Part shown: piece after piece, positions 9,383 to 17,144 of the stretch
Position numbering within the stretch: position 1 is the first letter of the stretch
How the letters are laid out: each line of letters begins with the position of its first letter
Source: Roseivirga pacifica
Lineage (GTDB): Bacteria; Bacteroidota; Bacteroidia; Cytophagales; Cyclobacteriaceae
Direction: 5' to 3'
Assembly (NCBI RefSeq): GCF_900111145.1
Contig: NZ_FOIR01000001.1
Location: 1,309,501-1,373,500, forward strand
DNA: 64,000 nucleotides
Made by a program: the position numbers and the translations under genes
Notes under the pieces: model-generated
Seen by the model: the letters and a program-made list of their open reading frames with translations, nothing else
Databases searched by the model: none
Told to the model about the DNA's origin: nothing

Positions 9383-9416
9383 AAAACCCTGGTTTCGAAA
9401 GAAGCCAGGGTTTTTT
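9383..9416 (+). terminator. Rho-independent terminator after dnaK
   Basis: AACCCTGG pairs with CCAGGGTT around a 12-nt loop, followed by six T. It lies 25 bp after the dnaK stop codon. Confidence 0.9.
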
Positions 9417-9479
9417 GTTGTCTCTACGATCATTGTCTGCCCAAACTCTGAAGATCCACTTCTACTGCTGGGCGAAGAT

Positions 9480-9638
9480 CGTCATTGCGAGGAGTGAAAC
9501 CTGTGATAATAGGGGCTTATGACGCGGCAATCTGTTTGTTCGTGGCAGACTGCACAGAACAGACTGATTACTTCGCATCGATCTTTTGCTGATGCAAAGT
9601 TTGCTCCCTGTTTGCTGACAGGCAGATTTGTAATGACG
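9480..9638. repeat. Non-coding dispersed repeat with inverted CGTCATT ends
   Basis: This part of the 348-bp gap between dnaK and the TetR gene holds no credible gene. It is bounded by CGTCATTGC on the left and the inverse of CGTCATTAC on the right. Inside are further short inverted segments (TCTGTT/AACAGA) and tracts such as GCGAGGAG and GCGGCAATCTG, which recur in many Bacteroidetes intergenic repeats (recalled, not searched). It may be a non-autonomous, decayed element. Nothing else is seen in the gap apart from the dnaK terminator and the TetR operator. Confidence 0.5.
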
Positions 9639-9672
9639 GTATCAGAGGTAGAACAGAAATACACTAAAGTAC

Positions 9673-9702
9673 TAGACCTTTTGGTCTAATTTTATACATT
9701 TG
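9673..9702 (+). promoter_or_regulatory. TetR operator plus -7 element upstream of the tetR-like gene
   Basis: TAGACCTTTTGGTCTA (9673-9688) is a perfect 6-bp inverted repeat around TTTT. It is followed by a TACATTTG -7 element (9695-9702) only 4 bp before the ATG. The operator covers the -33/-7 spacer, so binding would block transcription. The start would fall next to the ATG, so the mRNA may be leaderless. Confidence 0.75.
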
Positions 9703-9706
9703 TGTT

Positions 9707-10255
9707 ATGACTACTCGTGAGCGCCTTGTAAGTACTACTTCAAACCTTGTTCGAAAGAAGGGCTATTATGGTACGGGCATCAATGAAATACTAAAATCCG
9801 TTGCGGTGCCAAAGGGTAGTTTATACCACCACTTTCCGAAGGGAAAGGATGAGTTGATCCGCGAGGCGATTCTTTATGGTGGAGAGATTCAAATGCGCAA
9901 ATATGGTGATGCGCTGAGAGGCAAGCCAGCCTTGGAAGGATTAAGTGCAATGGTGGATGTGATGGCTGAGGAGCTGGAGAAATCTGACTTTCAAGATGCT
10001 TGTCCTATTGCTGCCGTAGCTATGGCAGCCGGCATTATTGAGGAAGAAATTCGTGTGGCCTGTGACAAAGTATTTAAAGGTTGGCAAAACGATTTGGCTG
10101 GCTATTTAGAGAGAAGGGGAGTAACCAACGCACTAGAGAAGGCAGAGGAACTGTACGCCATGTTCGAAGGAGCCTATGTTTTGAGCAAAGCACATAAAGA
10201 TGTGAAATACCTTTTGCTACAGAAGAAGTACATCTCATTGATTTTAAACGCATAA
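9707..10255 (+). CDS. TetR/AcrR family repressor (YxaF/LmrA-like)
   Basis: 182 aa. The N-terminal helix-turn-helix is canonical: a first helix around RERLVSTTSNLVRKKGYYGTG, then NEILKSVAVPKGSLYHHFPKGKDEL (about residues 25-50). The C-terminal half (DACPIAAVAMAAG...YAMFEGAYVLSK) resembles the ligand-binding domain of YxaF/LmrA-type regulators. A perfect inverted repeat sits in its own promoter, and a near-identical one lies before the downstream thioesterase gene, so it probably represses both. The ligand is unknown but, given the target, could be an acyl-CoA or a hydrophobic compound. Confidence 0.9.
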   Translation: MTTRERLVSTTSNLVRKKGYYGTGINEILKSVAVPKGSLYHHFPKGKDELIREAILYGGEIQMRKYGDALRGKPALEGLSAMVDVMAEELEKSDFQDACPIAAVAMAAGIIEEEIRVACDKVFKGWQNDLAGYLERRGVTNALEKAEELYAMFEGAYVLSKAHKDVKYLLLQKKYISLILNA

Positions 10256-10271
10256 AAAATTTAACCATAAT

Positions 10272-10287
10272 TAGACCGACTGGTCTG
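10272..10287 (+). promoter_or_regulatory. Second TetR operator, upstream of the thioesterase gene
   Basis: TAGACCGACTGGTCTG: the half-sites AGACC and GGTCT are identical to those of the operator at 9673-9688 and have the same 4-bp spacing. It lies 15 bp before the thioesterase ATG. Confidence 0.75.
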
Positions 10288-10301
10288 TAAAGTCATTAAC
10301 T

Positions 10302-10790
10302 ATGAATAAGCAACCAATAGGAGAAAGAACCATTCGCTTTCAGGACTGCGACCCTTATGGCCATCTGAACAATTCGAAGTATCTAGATTATATGATCAAT
10401 GTGCGCGAAGACCACTTAATCCATGAATATGACATCAATATTTTTGAGATGGCACAGGTGCAAAAGAAGGCATGGGTAGTTGGGCACAACGACCTGATTT
10501 ATATGAGGCCGGCTCTCGTTATGGAAAAAGTAAAGGTAAAAACTGCCATGATTGATTTTAACGATCGCTATGTGCAAGCCGAAATGATTATGACCAATGA
10601 GGCTGAAACTCATATTAAGGCTGTTCTATGGACTAAGTTTTACCACTTTGATATAGCTCAGCAAAGGGGCATAAGGCATACCGAAGAGCAAATGGAGTTG
10701 TTTAAGGAGATGGCGTTGTTGGTTGAGCAACAGAGCACTGAGGAAAGAGCTAAACACTTGGCGACTGCGTTAAAAGTTGCAGTAGCTTAG
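10302..10790 (+). CDS. Hotdog-fold acyl-CoA thioesterase (4HBT/YbgC type)
   Basis: 162 aa. The N-terminal segment IRFQDCDPYGHLNNSKYLDYM (residues 10-30) contains the Asp and the GHLNN helix start typical of 4-hydroxybenzoyl-CoA thioesterase-like hotdog proteins. The long central helix and the strands YMRPALVMEKVKVKTAM, RYVQAEMIM and HIKAVLWTKFYHF follow. It would hydrolyse an acyl-CoA or acyl-ACP thioester in the cytoplasm. The TetR-like operator in front suggests induction by the same signal that controls the upstream repressor. Substrate chain length cannot be told. Confidence 0.85.
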   Translation: MNKQPIGERTIRFQDCDPYGHLNNSKYLDYMINVREDHLIHEYDINIFEMAQVQKKAWVVGHNDLIYMRPALVMEKVKVKTAMIDFNDRYVQAEMIMTNEAETHIKAVLWTKFYHFDIAQQRGIRHTEEQMELFKEMALLVEQQSTEERAKHLATALKVAVA

Positions 10791-10841
10791 TGAATAAAAG
10801 TACTCTCTGAATTCATTGAATTCGTGAGTTTGGGTAAAAGA

Positions 10842-10868
10842 AAAGGCTACCGGAAGGGTAGCCTTTTT
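10842..10868 (+). terminator. Rho-independent terminator after the thioesterase gene
   Basis: AAAGGCTACC pairs with GGTAGCCTTT around a short GGAAG loop, followed by T residues. On the minus strand it would also serve the convergent PiT gene. Confidence 0.88.
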
Positions 10869-10891
10869 TGCTGTATTTTTAATTAGTTCAC

Positions 10892-11902
10892 TTAGAATGA
10901 AACGGCCCCTTCGGTTAAGAACTTAAGGGCAAAAACTAATCCTATACTTACCACAAGACCAAAGAACACTTTACCTAAATCTTTGCCTAGGTCTCTTAGT
11001 GTTTCATTCGGTACGCTGCCATAAGCAAAGTATTTTATGCTTAGTTCTCTACCTGCCAATAAGCCTAAGAAAACCCAAGTGGTACTCATTGGTACGTTAT
11101 TCAGTTCTTTAAAGAAGTAAAGAATTATGGCATACGAAAAGTCAATAATTGTGGCTGAGCGTATGTCTACAGTATTGGTTTTGGCCTTTACTATACCCTG
11201 AATAGCGCCCCCTTTTGAATAGAAAATGTAGCCTAAAAGTACTAGGAAGATAATCAGTGTAAACACTAAAGTTTCGCCCGAAACTTGGCGAGGTAGGTAA
11301 ACATAAATATTCGCAAAGTCTTGAATTAGCCACTGTGACCATAGGAAGCCTGTAGAGCACCACTGAAGCACCGTCCAAAGCTTAATTTGGCTCTTGGTTG
11401 GTGGGTGTTCAATAAAGTATCTTTCAAAACGCTTGGCAATAGCTAGGTAAACCAATACGCCTGTTGCAAAAGCTACCAAATAACCCGACATGGACTTAAC
11501 CACCATGTCGTAAAGGTTTTTGGGGTTGAAAAAGGTGAGGATAAGGAAAGAGGTGCTTACCGGAATTCCAAACCTTGTAATTAAGAGCAGTACAATAGGA
11601 GGCAGCAAATAAGCCCATCCAAAGCTTTTAATATCTGCTGGGTTTAGGTATTTCGGGTTGTCGAAACCATTGCCTGGCGGGTCGCCAATAAGTCGGCCAT
11701 AGGTTACATCGCCATCATTTACATACCAACCGTAAACCAATACTGCGGTAAGAATAGAAGCAGCGAAGATCCATAGTACCCACCATTTTTTATTTTCATT
11801 GGATGAAAGAAAAGTTCCTAGGGTCTGAATTACATCGTTGCCGATAACAGAATATGCCGAGAAAATAAACCCAGCATACATCACGAATTCTAGTTGAGAC
11901 AT
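10892..11902 (-). CDS. Inorganic phosphate transporter, PiT family
   Basis: 336 aa with about 8-9 hydrophobic segments. The family motif appears at the N-terminus as YSVIGNDVIQTLGTF (the PiT signature has GANDVANAFGT), and its repeat near residue 265 reads KELNNVPMSTTWVFLGLLAG. PiT proteins carry phosphate (or metal-phosphate) across the inner membrane using a proton or sodium gradient. It belongs to a local block of phosphate genes but is transcribed alone, with a TACTTTTG -7 element at 12004-12011. Bacteroidetes PiT proteins are often annotated only as anion permeases, so phosphate specificity is inferred from family and context. Confidence 0.88.
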   Translation of the reverse strand: MSQLEFVMYAGFIFSAYSVIGNDVIQTLGTFLSSNENKKWWVLWIFAASILTAVLVYGWYVNDGDVTYGRLIGDPPGNGFDNPKYLNPADIKSFGWAYLLPPIVLLLITRFGIPVSTSFLILTFFNPKNLYDMVVKSMSGYLVAFATGVLVYLAIAKRFERYFIEHPPTKSQIKLWTVLQWCSTGFLWSQWLIQDFANIYVYLPRQVSGETLVFTLIIFLVLLGYIFYSKGGAIQGIVKAKTNTVDIRSATIIDFSYAIILYFFKELNNVPMSTTWVFLGLLAGRELSIKYFAYGSVPNETLRDLGKDLGKVFFGLVVSIGLVFALKFLTEGAVSF

Positions 11903-12003
11903 GTTGCTTTAGTAAGGCTAATCGGTGTCACGCGCGTTTTGTGAATGACAAAGCTATAATTTCTGCATCTATTTTCTGGCCTAAGGGTATTTACAGCTAC
12001 TAG

Positions 12004-12011
12004 CAAAAGTA
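12004..12011 (-). promoter_or_regulatory. -7 element (TACTTTTG) for the PiT gene
   Basis: Exact TAnnTTTG match on the minus strand; no clear -33 TTTG is seen. The implied start near 11998 gives a leader of roughly 95 nt. Confidence 0.5.
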
Positions 12012-12127
12012 AAATCTGATTTACTATTTATTGATGTAACTCGTTGTAATTCAGTTTAATAAAAATTTTTCAAAAAATCTTAAACAAAGGTGATTGTTAA
12101 TATTGCCTTTACATTGATAAAAGAAAG

Positions 12128-12150
12128 CGGGGGCATTTGCCCCCGTTTTT
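12128..12150. terminator. GC-rich hairpin terminator after the Na/Pi cotransporter gene
   Basis: CGGGGGC and GCCCCCG form a 7-bp stem with an ATTT loop. On the minus strand it follows the stop of the 12180-13877 gene and precedes a broken T-run (CTTTCTT); the stronger T-run is on the plus strand. It probably terminates the Na/Pi gene. Confidence 0.7.
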
Positions 12151-12179
12151 AAATTCTTATTAATGCTCTGATGATGCGA

Positions 12180-13877
12180 TTATTCATCATCCTCATCGTC
12201 TTTACCGAAATCGCCTCTAATGGCTTCGCTAATGTTGATGATGTGGTCACCGATCTTTTCAGCGCCAAAGAATAGGTCTTTGTAAATAATACCACTCTTT
12301 ACATCGTACTCTTTCTTCTCGGTAGACTTAAGGTGTTTCTTCCTCAACTTCGATTTCATGCGGTTAATAGACTCTTCTATGTCAATGGCGTCAGAAATAT
12401 CTACTTTACCATAAGTGCCTTCCAAGTGTTTTGTCATTACAACGAATGCTTGGTCTATCAATTCAAAGATTTTAGCAATATTCTCGTGCTGTGTTTTAGA
12501 GAATTTGAGCTTTTGCTTGTTACCACGGTAGATGTCTCGAGACATTCTCAAAATGATATCTGCAATACGCTCAAGGTCCGTTGTGATACTCAAGATTGAA
12601 CGTACTTTAACCGAAGCTTCAGGAGTAAGGCTTTGCTCAGATACTTTTACCAAGAAGCTGGCAATGTTCTCTTCTACCTCATCGGTCATCTCTTCATATT
12701 CAGCAATCTTCTCTCTTAGCTTGGCGCGTTTTGCTTCGTCTTGCTCCACTAATTGCTGCTTCAGCAGATCCATCATTTTCATGGTAATCTTGCTGAATTT
12801 GTTAGCCTCTTGCTGTGCCTCTACAATAGAAACCTCAGCAGTAAGAGGTGCCCCTTGGCTACCCAAATAGGTAAGGTGGAATTCTTCATCTTCCTCACTC
12901 TTAGAAGGAACAAGTTTGATGGCCAGTCTCACTAATTGTGGCACGAACCAGATCATTATAAGCACGTTCAGTGCGTTGAATGTCGTATGGAAAGTTGCTA
13001 GTGTAAATTTATCGGCACCTTCGGCTACATCTGGAGCAGGCCACACATAGTGAATCATGTCAATAAAGTATGGCAGCAAAATAACCATCCAAGTAACCCC
13101 TATGATGTTGAACATGGAGTGAATCTTGGCAGATCTTTTCGCATGAACATTACCTACCAAAGAAGCTAGCTCTGCTGTAATGGTTGTTCCAATGTTTTCT
13201 CCCAAAACCATGGCAGCACCAATTTCAATTGGTAAACCTTGCGCACAAAGCACAATGGTTAAAGACATGGCCGCACTAGATGATTGAACAATAATGGTTA
13301 ATAGCGTACCTGCAGCTACAAATAGCAGCCTAGTAAATAGGCCTGGGTTGCTGTATTCGGCCAAAAAGCTAAGTACTTCAGGGTTGCTTTTTAAATCAGG
13401 AACAGCGCCTTTTAGGGCATCTAGTCCCATAAAGAGCAACGAAAATCCAATCATAAATTCGGCCCAGTTCTTAAGATTAGATTTCTTAGAGAACATCATA
13501 GGCACGGCAAAGGCCAAAAGTGGTAGGGCAAAAGCCGATACTTTTACCTTGAAACCAAGTAATGAGACAAGCCATGCGGTGATGGTGGTACCAATGTTGG
13601 CTCCCATCATAACTCCGGCAGATTCCACCAGCGTAATTAAGCCCGCATTTACAAAACTCACAGTCATTACTGTGGTGGCCGAAGATGATTGTACAATGGC
13701 AGTAATTAAAAAACCGCTGAGCACTCCCGTGTAGCGGTTTGATGTCATTGTTCCTAAAATGTTGCGGAGTTTATTGCCTGCAGCTTTCTGAATACCCTCG
13801 CTCATCACCTTCATACCGTAAATGAAAAAGCCGAGAGCTCCTAAAAGCTCTATGATATTCAATATTCCGTATTCCAT
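12180..13877 (-). CDS. Na+/phosphate cotransporter with C-terminal PhoU-like domain
   Basis: 565 aa. The two inverted Na_Pi_cotrans repeats are marked by ITAIVQSSSATTVMTV (about residue 62) and TIIVQSSSAAMSLTIV (about 196), each followed by the MGANIGTTITA or LGENIGTTITA motif. After about 330 residues of membrane segments comes a soluble part with helices SIVEAQQEANKFSKITMKMMDLL and RILSITTDLERIADIILRMSRDI, the PhoU fold. It imports phosphate with sodium; the PhoU-like part may regulate transport. It is divergent from a shorter paralogue at 14115. NptA/YjbB-type assignment is firm. Confidence 0.93.
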   Translation of the reverse strand: MEYGILNIIELLGALGFFIYGMKVMSEGIQKAAGNKLRNILGTMTSNRYTGVLSGFLITAIVQSSSATTVMTVSFVNAGLITLVESAGVMMGANIGTTITAWLVSLLGFKVKVSAFALPLLAFAVPMMFSKKSNLKNWAEFMIGFSLLFMGLDALKGAVPDLKSNPEVLSFLAEYSNPGLFTRLLFVAAGTLLTIIVQSSSAAMSLTIVLCAQGLPIEIGAAMVLGENIGTTITAELASLVGNVHAKRSAKIHSMFNIIGVTWMVILLPYFIDMIHYVWPAPDVAEGADKFTLATFHTTFNALNVLIMIWFVPQLVRLAIKLVPSKSEEDEEFHLTYLGSQGAPLTAEVSIVEAQQEANKFSKITMKMMDLLKQQLVEQDEAKRAKLREKIAEYEEMTDEVEENIASFLVKVSEQSLTPEASVKVRSILSITTDLERIADIILRMSRDIYRGNKQKLKFSKTQHENIAKIFELIDQAFVVMTKHLEGTYGKVDISDAIDIEESINRMKSKLRKKHLKSTEKKEYDVKSGIIYKDLFFGAEKIGDHIINISEAIRGDFGKDDEDDE

Positions 13878-13941
13878 ATGCTGAATTTAGTTGCTGATGA
13901 GCGTTAGTACAGTTTTTGTCGTTAGCTGAAAAATTTCGCAG

Positions 13942-13949
13942 TAAAAGTA
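13942..13949 (-). promoter_or_regulatory. -7 element (TACTTTTA) for the Na/Pi-PhoU gene
   Basis: One mismatch to TAnnTTTG on the minus strand, about 65 bp before the start codon. The 237-bp divergent gap between the two Na/Pi genes holds no other recognisable element. Confidence 0.35.
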
Positions 13950-14114
13950 GCTATACTTTTTTGAATGGGTTCGTTATCTTTTTGTTAAGCATGCTTTACT
14001 AGCGTTTGCCAATTGTTAATAATTGGTTGATGTTGAAGACAAGAATGTCAATAGTCTTTTCCATAAGTTTGTGCACTTTAATTTAACGCCATAAAAACGT
14101 CTGAAATAAACTTA

Positions 14115-15296
14115 ATGAAACTAATAGCAGGGGACAAAGATAAACGAACATCTGTGGCTATTAGGGTAGTTTATATCTCGCTAGTGCTTACATTCTTTCT
14201 TTTTTGCATCAAATTTATGGTGCTATCGTTGGGAGAGTTTGCGGGTTACTTTCAGGAGAATATACTTTCCTCTTCGCTAGATCCGTTTATCGGGCTCTTT
14301 ATTGGCTTGCTCATAACTGCTATTATTCAAAGTAGCTCAACTACCAGTACTATGGTGGTGGGTATGGTGGCTGCTGGTGCCCTTACTCTGGGCGAAGCTA
14401 TACCTGTAATTATGGGGGCCAACATTGGTACTACACTCACGAGTACAATTGTGGCTTTTGGTTTTGTTTCTGACAGGGTGGCATTCAGAAAAGCCCTTGC
14501 TGCGGGTGTAATACACGATTTTTACAATATCCTTTTGGTGGTTATTCTCTTCCCTCTCGAGTATTATTATGGGTTCTTATCGGGGTTGTGCGAAAGTCTG
14601 CAGGCATATTTGTTTGGCTCGGGTGCTTTCGATGCGGACGCTAAGTGGGATTGGGTTTTTGATTTTGGTGTAACCGAACAAATTGCAGGGTTCATCAACA
14701 ACAGTATAATTCAGTTATTGCTGTCGCTGGTGCTTGTGTTTCTTTCTATTAAGCTCTTAACCAGCATTATTCAGAAAACTGTAATCGGAAAGTCGAAAGA
14801 CAAATTAAGGACTTACATATTCGATAAACCTGGAAAGTCATTTGGTTGGGGGGTGTTAATTACCGCAGCAATTCAATCTAGTTCAGTGTCTACTTCGCTT
14901 TTGGTGCCTTTGGTGGCAACCGGCAAGGTGCGGTTGAATGCAGCTTTTCCGTTTATCATTGGTGCAAATTTGGGTACTACAATTACGGCACTTATTGCAG
15001 CTAGTTTTAGCTCTACTACGGCCATGAGTATTGCAATTGCGCACTTACTTATCAACCTTTCTGGAGTGTTCATATTTATGTTTTCTGCAGTACTCAGAAA
15101 TGGCATGGTCAATTTTACCAAGCGTTTTAGCTTTATGGTATCTCAAAGGAGGTTGATTGGCTTGGTTTATATTTTGGTTACCTTCTTTTTGTTGCCTTTC
15201 ATTCTTATCTCCTTTCATAAGCAAGGTGGTTCGAATAATGAAAAGGCTACTGAGCCTCAGGAAATCAGTCTTTTAGCTCAAGAAGCAAAGAAGTAA
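14115..15296 (+). CDS. Na+/phosphate symporter, short form without PhoU
   Basis: 393 aa. It carries the same double signature as its neighbour: ITAIIQSSSTTSTMVVGMV with IMGANIGTTLTST, and ITAAIQSSSVSTSLLVPLV with IIGANLGTTITAL. The PhoU-like C-terminus is absent; the protein ends after the last membrane segment with a short hydrophilic tail. It would take up phosphate with sodium at the inner membrane. The porin gene begins 67 bp downstream in the same direction, consistent with outer- and inner-membrane steps of one uptake route. It may be a low- or high-affinity variant of the divergent paralogue; this cannot be told here. Confidence 0.92.
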   Translation: MKLIAGDKDKRTSVAIRVVYISLVLTFFLFCIKFMVLSLGEFAGYFQENILSSSLDPFIGLFIGLLITAIIQSSSTTSTMVVGMVAAGALTLGEAIPVIMGANIGTTLTSTIVAFGFVSDRVAFRKALAAGVIHDFYNILLVVILFPLEYYYGFLSGLCESLQAYLFGSGAFDADAKWDWVFDFGVTEQIAGFINNSIIQLLLSLVLVFLSIKLLTSIIQKTVIGKSKDKLRTYIFDKPGKSFGWGVLITAAIQSSSVSTSLLVPLVATGKVRLNAAFPFIIGANLGTTITALIAASFSSTTAMSIAIAHLLINLSGVFIFMFSAVLRNGMVNFTKRFSFMVSQRRLIGLVYILVTFFLLPFILISFHKQGGSNNEKATEPQEISLLAQEAKK

Positions 15297-15328
15297 GGAA
15301 AACTTTCCACTTAACGTAAAGTATTATT

Positions 15329-15362
15329 TACTTTTGCGCCTGTTTAATTGAAAGAGGCGCAA
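15329..15362 (+). promoter_or_regulatory. -7 element overlapping an inverted repeat before the porin gene
   Basis: TACTTTTG at 15329-15336 is an exact -7 match. TTGCGCCT (15334-15341) and AGGCGCAA (15355-15362) form a perfect 8-bp inverted repeat with a 13-bp spacer. One arm overlaps the -7/start region and the other ends 1 bp before the ATG. It could be an operator or, if transcription starts upstream, a hairpin hiding the ribosome site. Confidence 0.5.
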
Positions 15363-15363
15363 G

Positions 15364-16599
15364 ATGTTACATTGTCGGAATGGAAATCCGAAGGGGAGTA
15401 GTACACAAATACGTGTTCTTGTTTTATTGGTGTTCTTGTTTGGTGGTTTAGTTGTTAATGCTCAGCACCACACGGAGGCTTCTTTTGGCAAGGGAATAAA
15501 ATTTACTCCTGCAGATTCATCCTTTTCTATAAAATTCAGCACCAGGTTTCAAACGCTCTATAGGGGCGATTACACCATTGATAGTAAAGATTACAGTGAT
15601 AGGTTGCTCATTAGGAGGGCGCGATTGAAGTTCGATGGCTTTGTAGCTGACCCCTCGCTTACCTATAAAATAGAGCTAGGTATTTCTAACAGGGATCATG
15701 GAGGCGGCAACATTGCCGAAACTGGCTTTACACCTAGAATAATTCTAGATGCCGTAGTAAAATGGCAGGCAACCGAGCACTGGTCAATATGGTTTGGGCA
15801 AACCAAGTTACCCGGAAACCGTGAGCGTGTAATCTCTTCGCAGAAAATGCAATTTGTAGATCGTAGTTTGCTTAATGCTACGCTTAATCTGGACCGTGAT
15901 ATTGGTGTGCAGTTTTGGCATACTAATAATGTAGGTAAGGATGGGGTTCTGAGGAAAGGCCTTTCAGTGTCGATGGGAGAGGGTAGAGATATTATTGCCT
16001 CAAACGCTGGAGGATACGATTTTACTTTTAGAATGGACTACCTTCCTTTTGGCGATTTTAAGGGCAAGGGTGACTACTTTGGTGCAGACTTGGCAAGAGA
16101 GCCAAAGCCTAAACTTGCAGTTGGCTTTACCTACGACAGAAATGTAGATGCTGTGCGTCAGCGTGGGCAACTTGGTCGTTACGTGCGCCTGTCGGATGGT
16201 ACGCAACTTACAAATACACTTTCAACTGTTTTTATCGATGCCATGCTTAAGTATCAAGGATGGTCTTTTATGGGTGAGTATGGCAATAAAAATGGGGCAA
16301 GTAATGAATTTGCAGTGCTTGATGATGGTGGTACAATAAAGTATGTAACAGGCTCTTCTATCAACTTGCAAAGCGGTTACCTTTTTAAAAATAACTATGA
16401 AGTTGCGCTAAGGTATACTTCAACTAAGCCCGATAATGCAGAATTTTCTGGTTTGATTAACCAGCAGATGTATACATTGGGTTTCTCTAAATACATTGTT
16501 GGCCACAGTTTAAAACTACAAAGCGATATTTCTTACTGGGAAATTGCCACGGCCAGCAATCGCTGGGTTTTCGAGTTTCAAGTAGAGGTTTCACTCTAA
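15364..16599 (+). CDS. Phosphate-selective porin, OprO/OprP family
   Basis: 411 aa. A signal peptide is visible (VLVLLVFLFGGLVVNAQ, cleavage after about residue 34). The mature part starts with the family pattern KFTPADSSFSIKFSTRFQT and the RARLKFDGFVADPSLTYKIEL segment, then alternating amphipathic strands, and ends in a strand with terminal aromatic/Leu residues (VFEFQVEVSL). It would form an outer-membrane channel for phosphate or polyphosphate. It follows the Na/Pi symporter, supporting a phosphate role. The upstream inverted repeat is a candidate regulatory site. The porin family is firm; phosphate selectivity is inferred. Confidence 0.88.
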   Translation: MLHCRNGNPKGSSTQIRVLVLLVFLFGGLVVNAQHHTEASFGKGIKFTPADSSFSIKFSTRFQTLYRGDYTIDSKDYSDRLLIRRARLKFDGFVADPSLTYKIELGISNRDHGGGNIAETGFTPRIILDAVVKWQATEHWSIWFGQTKLPGNRERVISSQKMQFVDRSLLNATLNLDRDIGVQFWHTNNVGKDGVLRKGLSVSMGEGRDIIASNAGGYDFTFRMDYLPFGDFKGKGDYFGADLAREPKPKLAVGFTYDRNVDAVRQRGQLGRYVRLSDGTQLTNTLSTVFIDAMLKYQGWSFMGEYGNKNGASNEFAVLDDGGTIKYVTGSSINLQSGYLFKNNYEVALRYTSTKPDNAEFSGLINQQMYTLGFSKYIVGHSLKLQSDISYWEIATASNRWVFEFQVEVSL

Positions 16600-16642
16600 A
16601 CCAGTTTCAGCTATCGTAATATTTAATGCCACACACTTGACG

Positions 16643-16673
16643 GTTGTGGTGTAATAAGCATTTACTATTTTTG
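16643..16673 (+). promoter_or_regulatory. Bacteroidetes promoter, GTTG-N19-TATTTTTG
   Basis: GTTG at 16643-16646, 19 bp spacer, then TATTTTTG at 16666-16673: both elements have correct spacing for the TTTG/TAnnTTTG promoter. It would drive the holin-like gene and the genes after it, with a leader of about 100 nt. Confidence 0.6.
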
Positions 16674-16778
16674 TTAGCGGAAGCAGGTGGTTTGTTCAGC
16701 ACCTAAAAGTTTTGAATCGTTTGATTTATATCGCGTTTCCTTAATTCCTAATCGTTAAATTAACCGGAAATATAAGGC

Positions 16779-17144
16779 TTGAAAATATTCAATATCGATA
16801 GATTGTTGGAGTCGCTTACGGGCTACCTCGAAACCAAGATTGAGCTTTTTAGGCTCGATTTAGAAGATGAAATTCAAAAGGTAATAGCCAAGGCTATCAT
16901 TTTGGTTATTGTGGTGATTTGCGTCTTTTTTGCGCTCTTTTTAATTTCTATCAGCCTTTCTCAGTTTTTAAATGCACTTTTCAATAGTCGCTTTTTAGGC
17001 TTTTTGTTGGTAGCAGTAATATACTTGGCCATTGGTGGAGTTGTTTATGCCAAGCGCGAAAGCCTTAATGCAAAGATTTTGGACAATATTAAGTCTAAGA
17101 AAGGTAAAGACGAACCTGAAAACCAATTGCCTGATGAAGAGTAG
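16779..17144 (+). CDS. Phage holin superfamily III / YqjE-like small membrane protein
   Basis: 121 aa from a TTG start preceded by AAGG. The N-terminal amphipathic stretch ESLTGYLETKIELFRLDLEDEIQK is followed by two membrane segments (IILVIVVICVFFALFLISISL and FLGFLLVAVIYLAIGGVVYA) and an acidic/basic hydrophilic tail. This layout matches the chromosomal holin-like/YqjE family found widely without a prophage; its function is not established. It overlaps the next gene by 11 bp, so the two are probably translationally coupled and may act together at the membrane. No phage genes are nearby, so lysis is unlikely. Confidence 0.75.
   Translation: MKIFNIDRLLESLTGYLETKIELFRLDLEDEIQKVIAKAIILVIVVICVFFALFLISISLSQFLNALFNSRFLGFLLVAVIYLAIGGVVYAKRESLNAKILDNIKSKKGKDEPENQLPDEE

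Noticed and set aside
9482-9664. 60-aa minus-strand ORF in the dnaK-TetR gap
   Set aside because: It lies entirely in the CGTCATT-bounded repeat, is rich in Cys/His/Ser and has no gene-like context; probably a chance frame.
13294-13734. 146-aa plus-strand ORF opposite the Na/Pi cotransporter
   Set aside because: It is the mirror of the conserved QSSSATT and membrane repeats; no start context and no independent features.
16779-17144. Prophage lysis gene
   Set aside because: The holin-like protein is of the chromosomal superfamily III/YqjE type and no phage genes are near.
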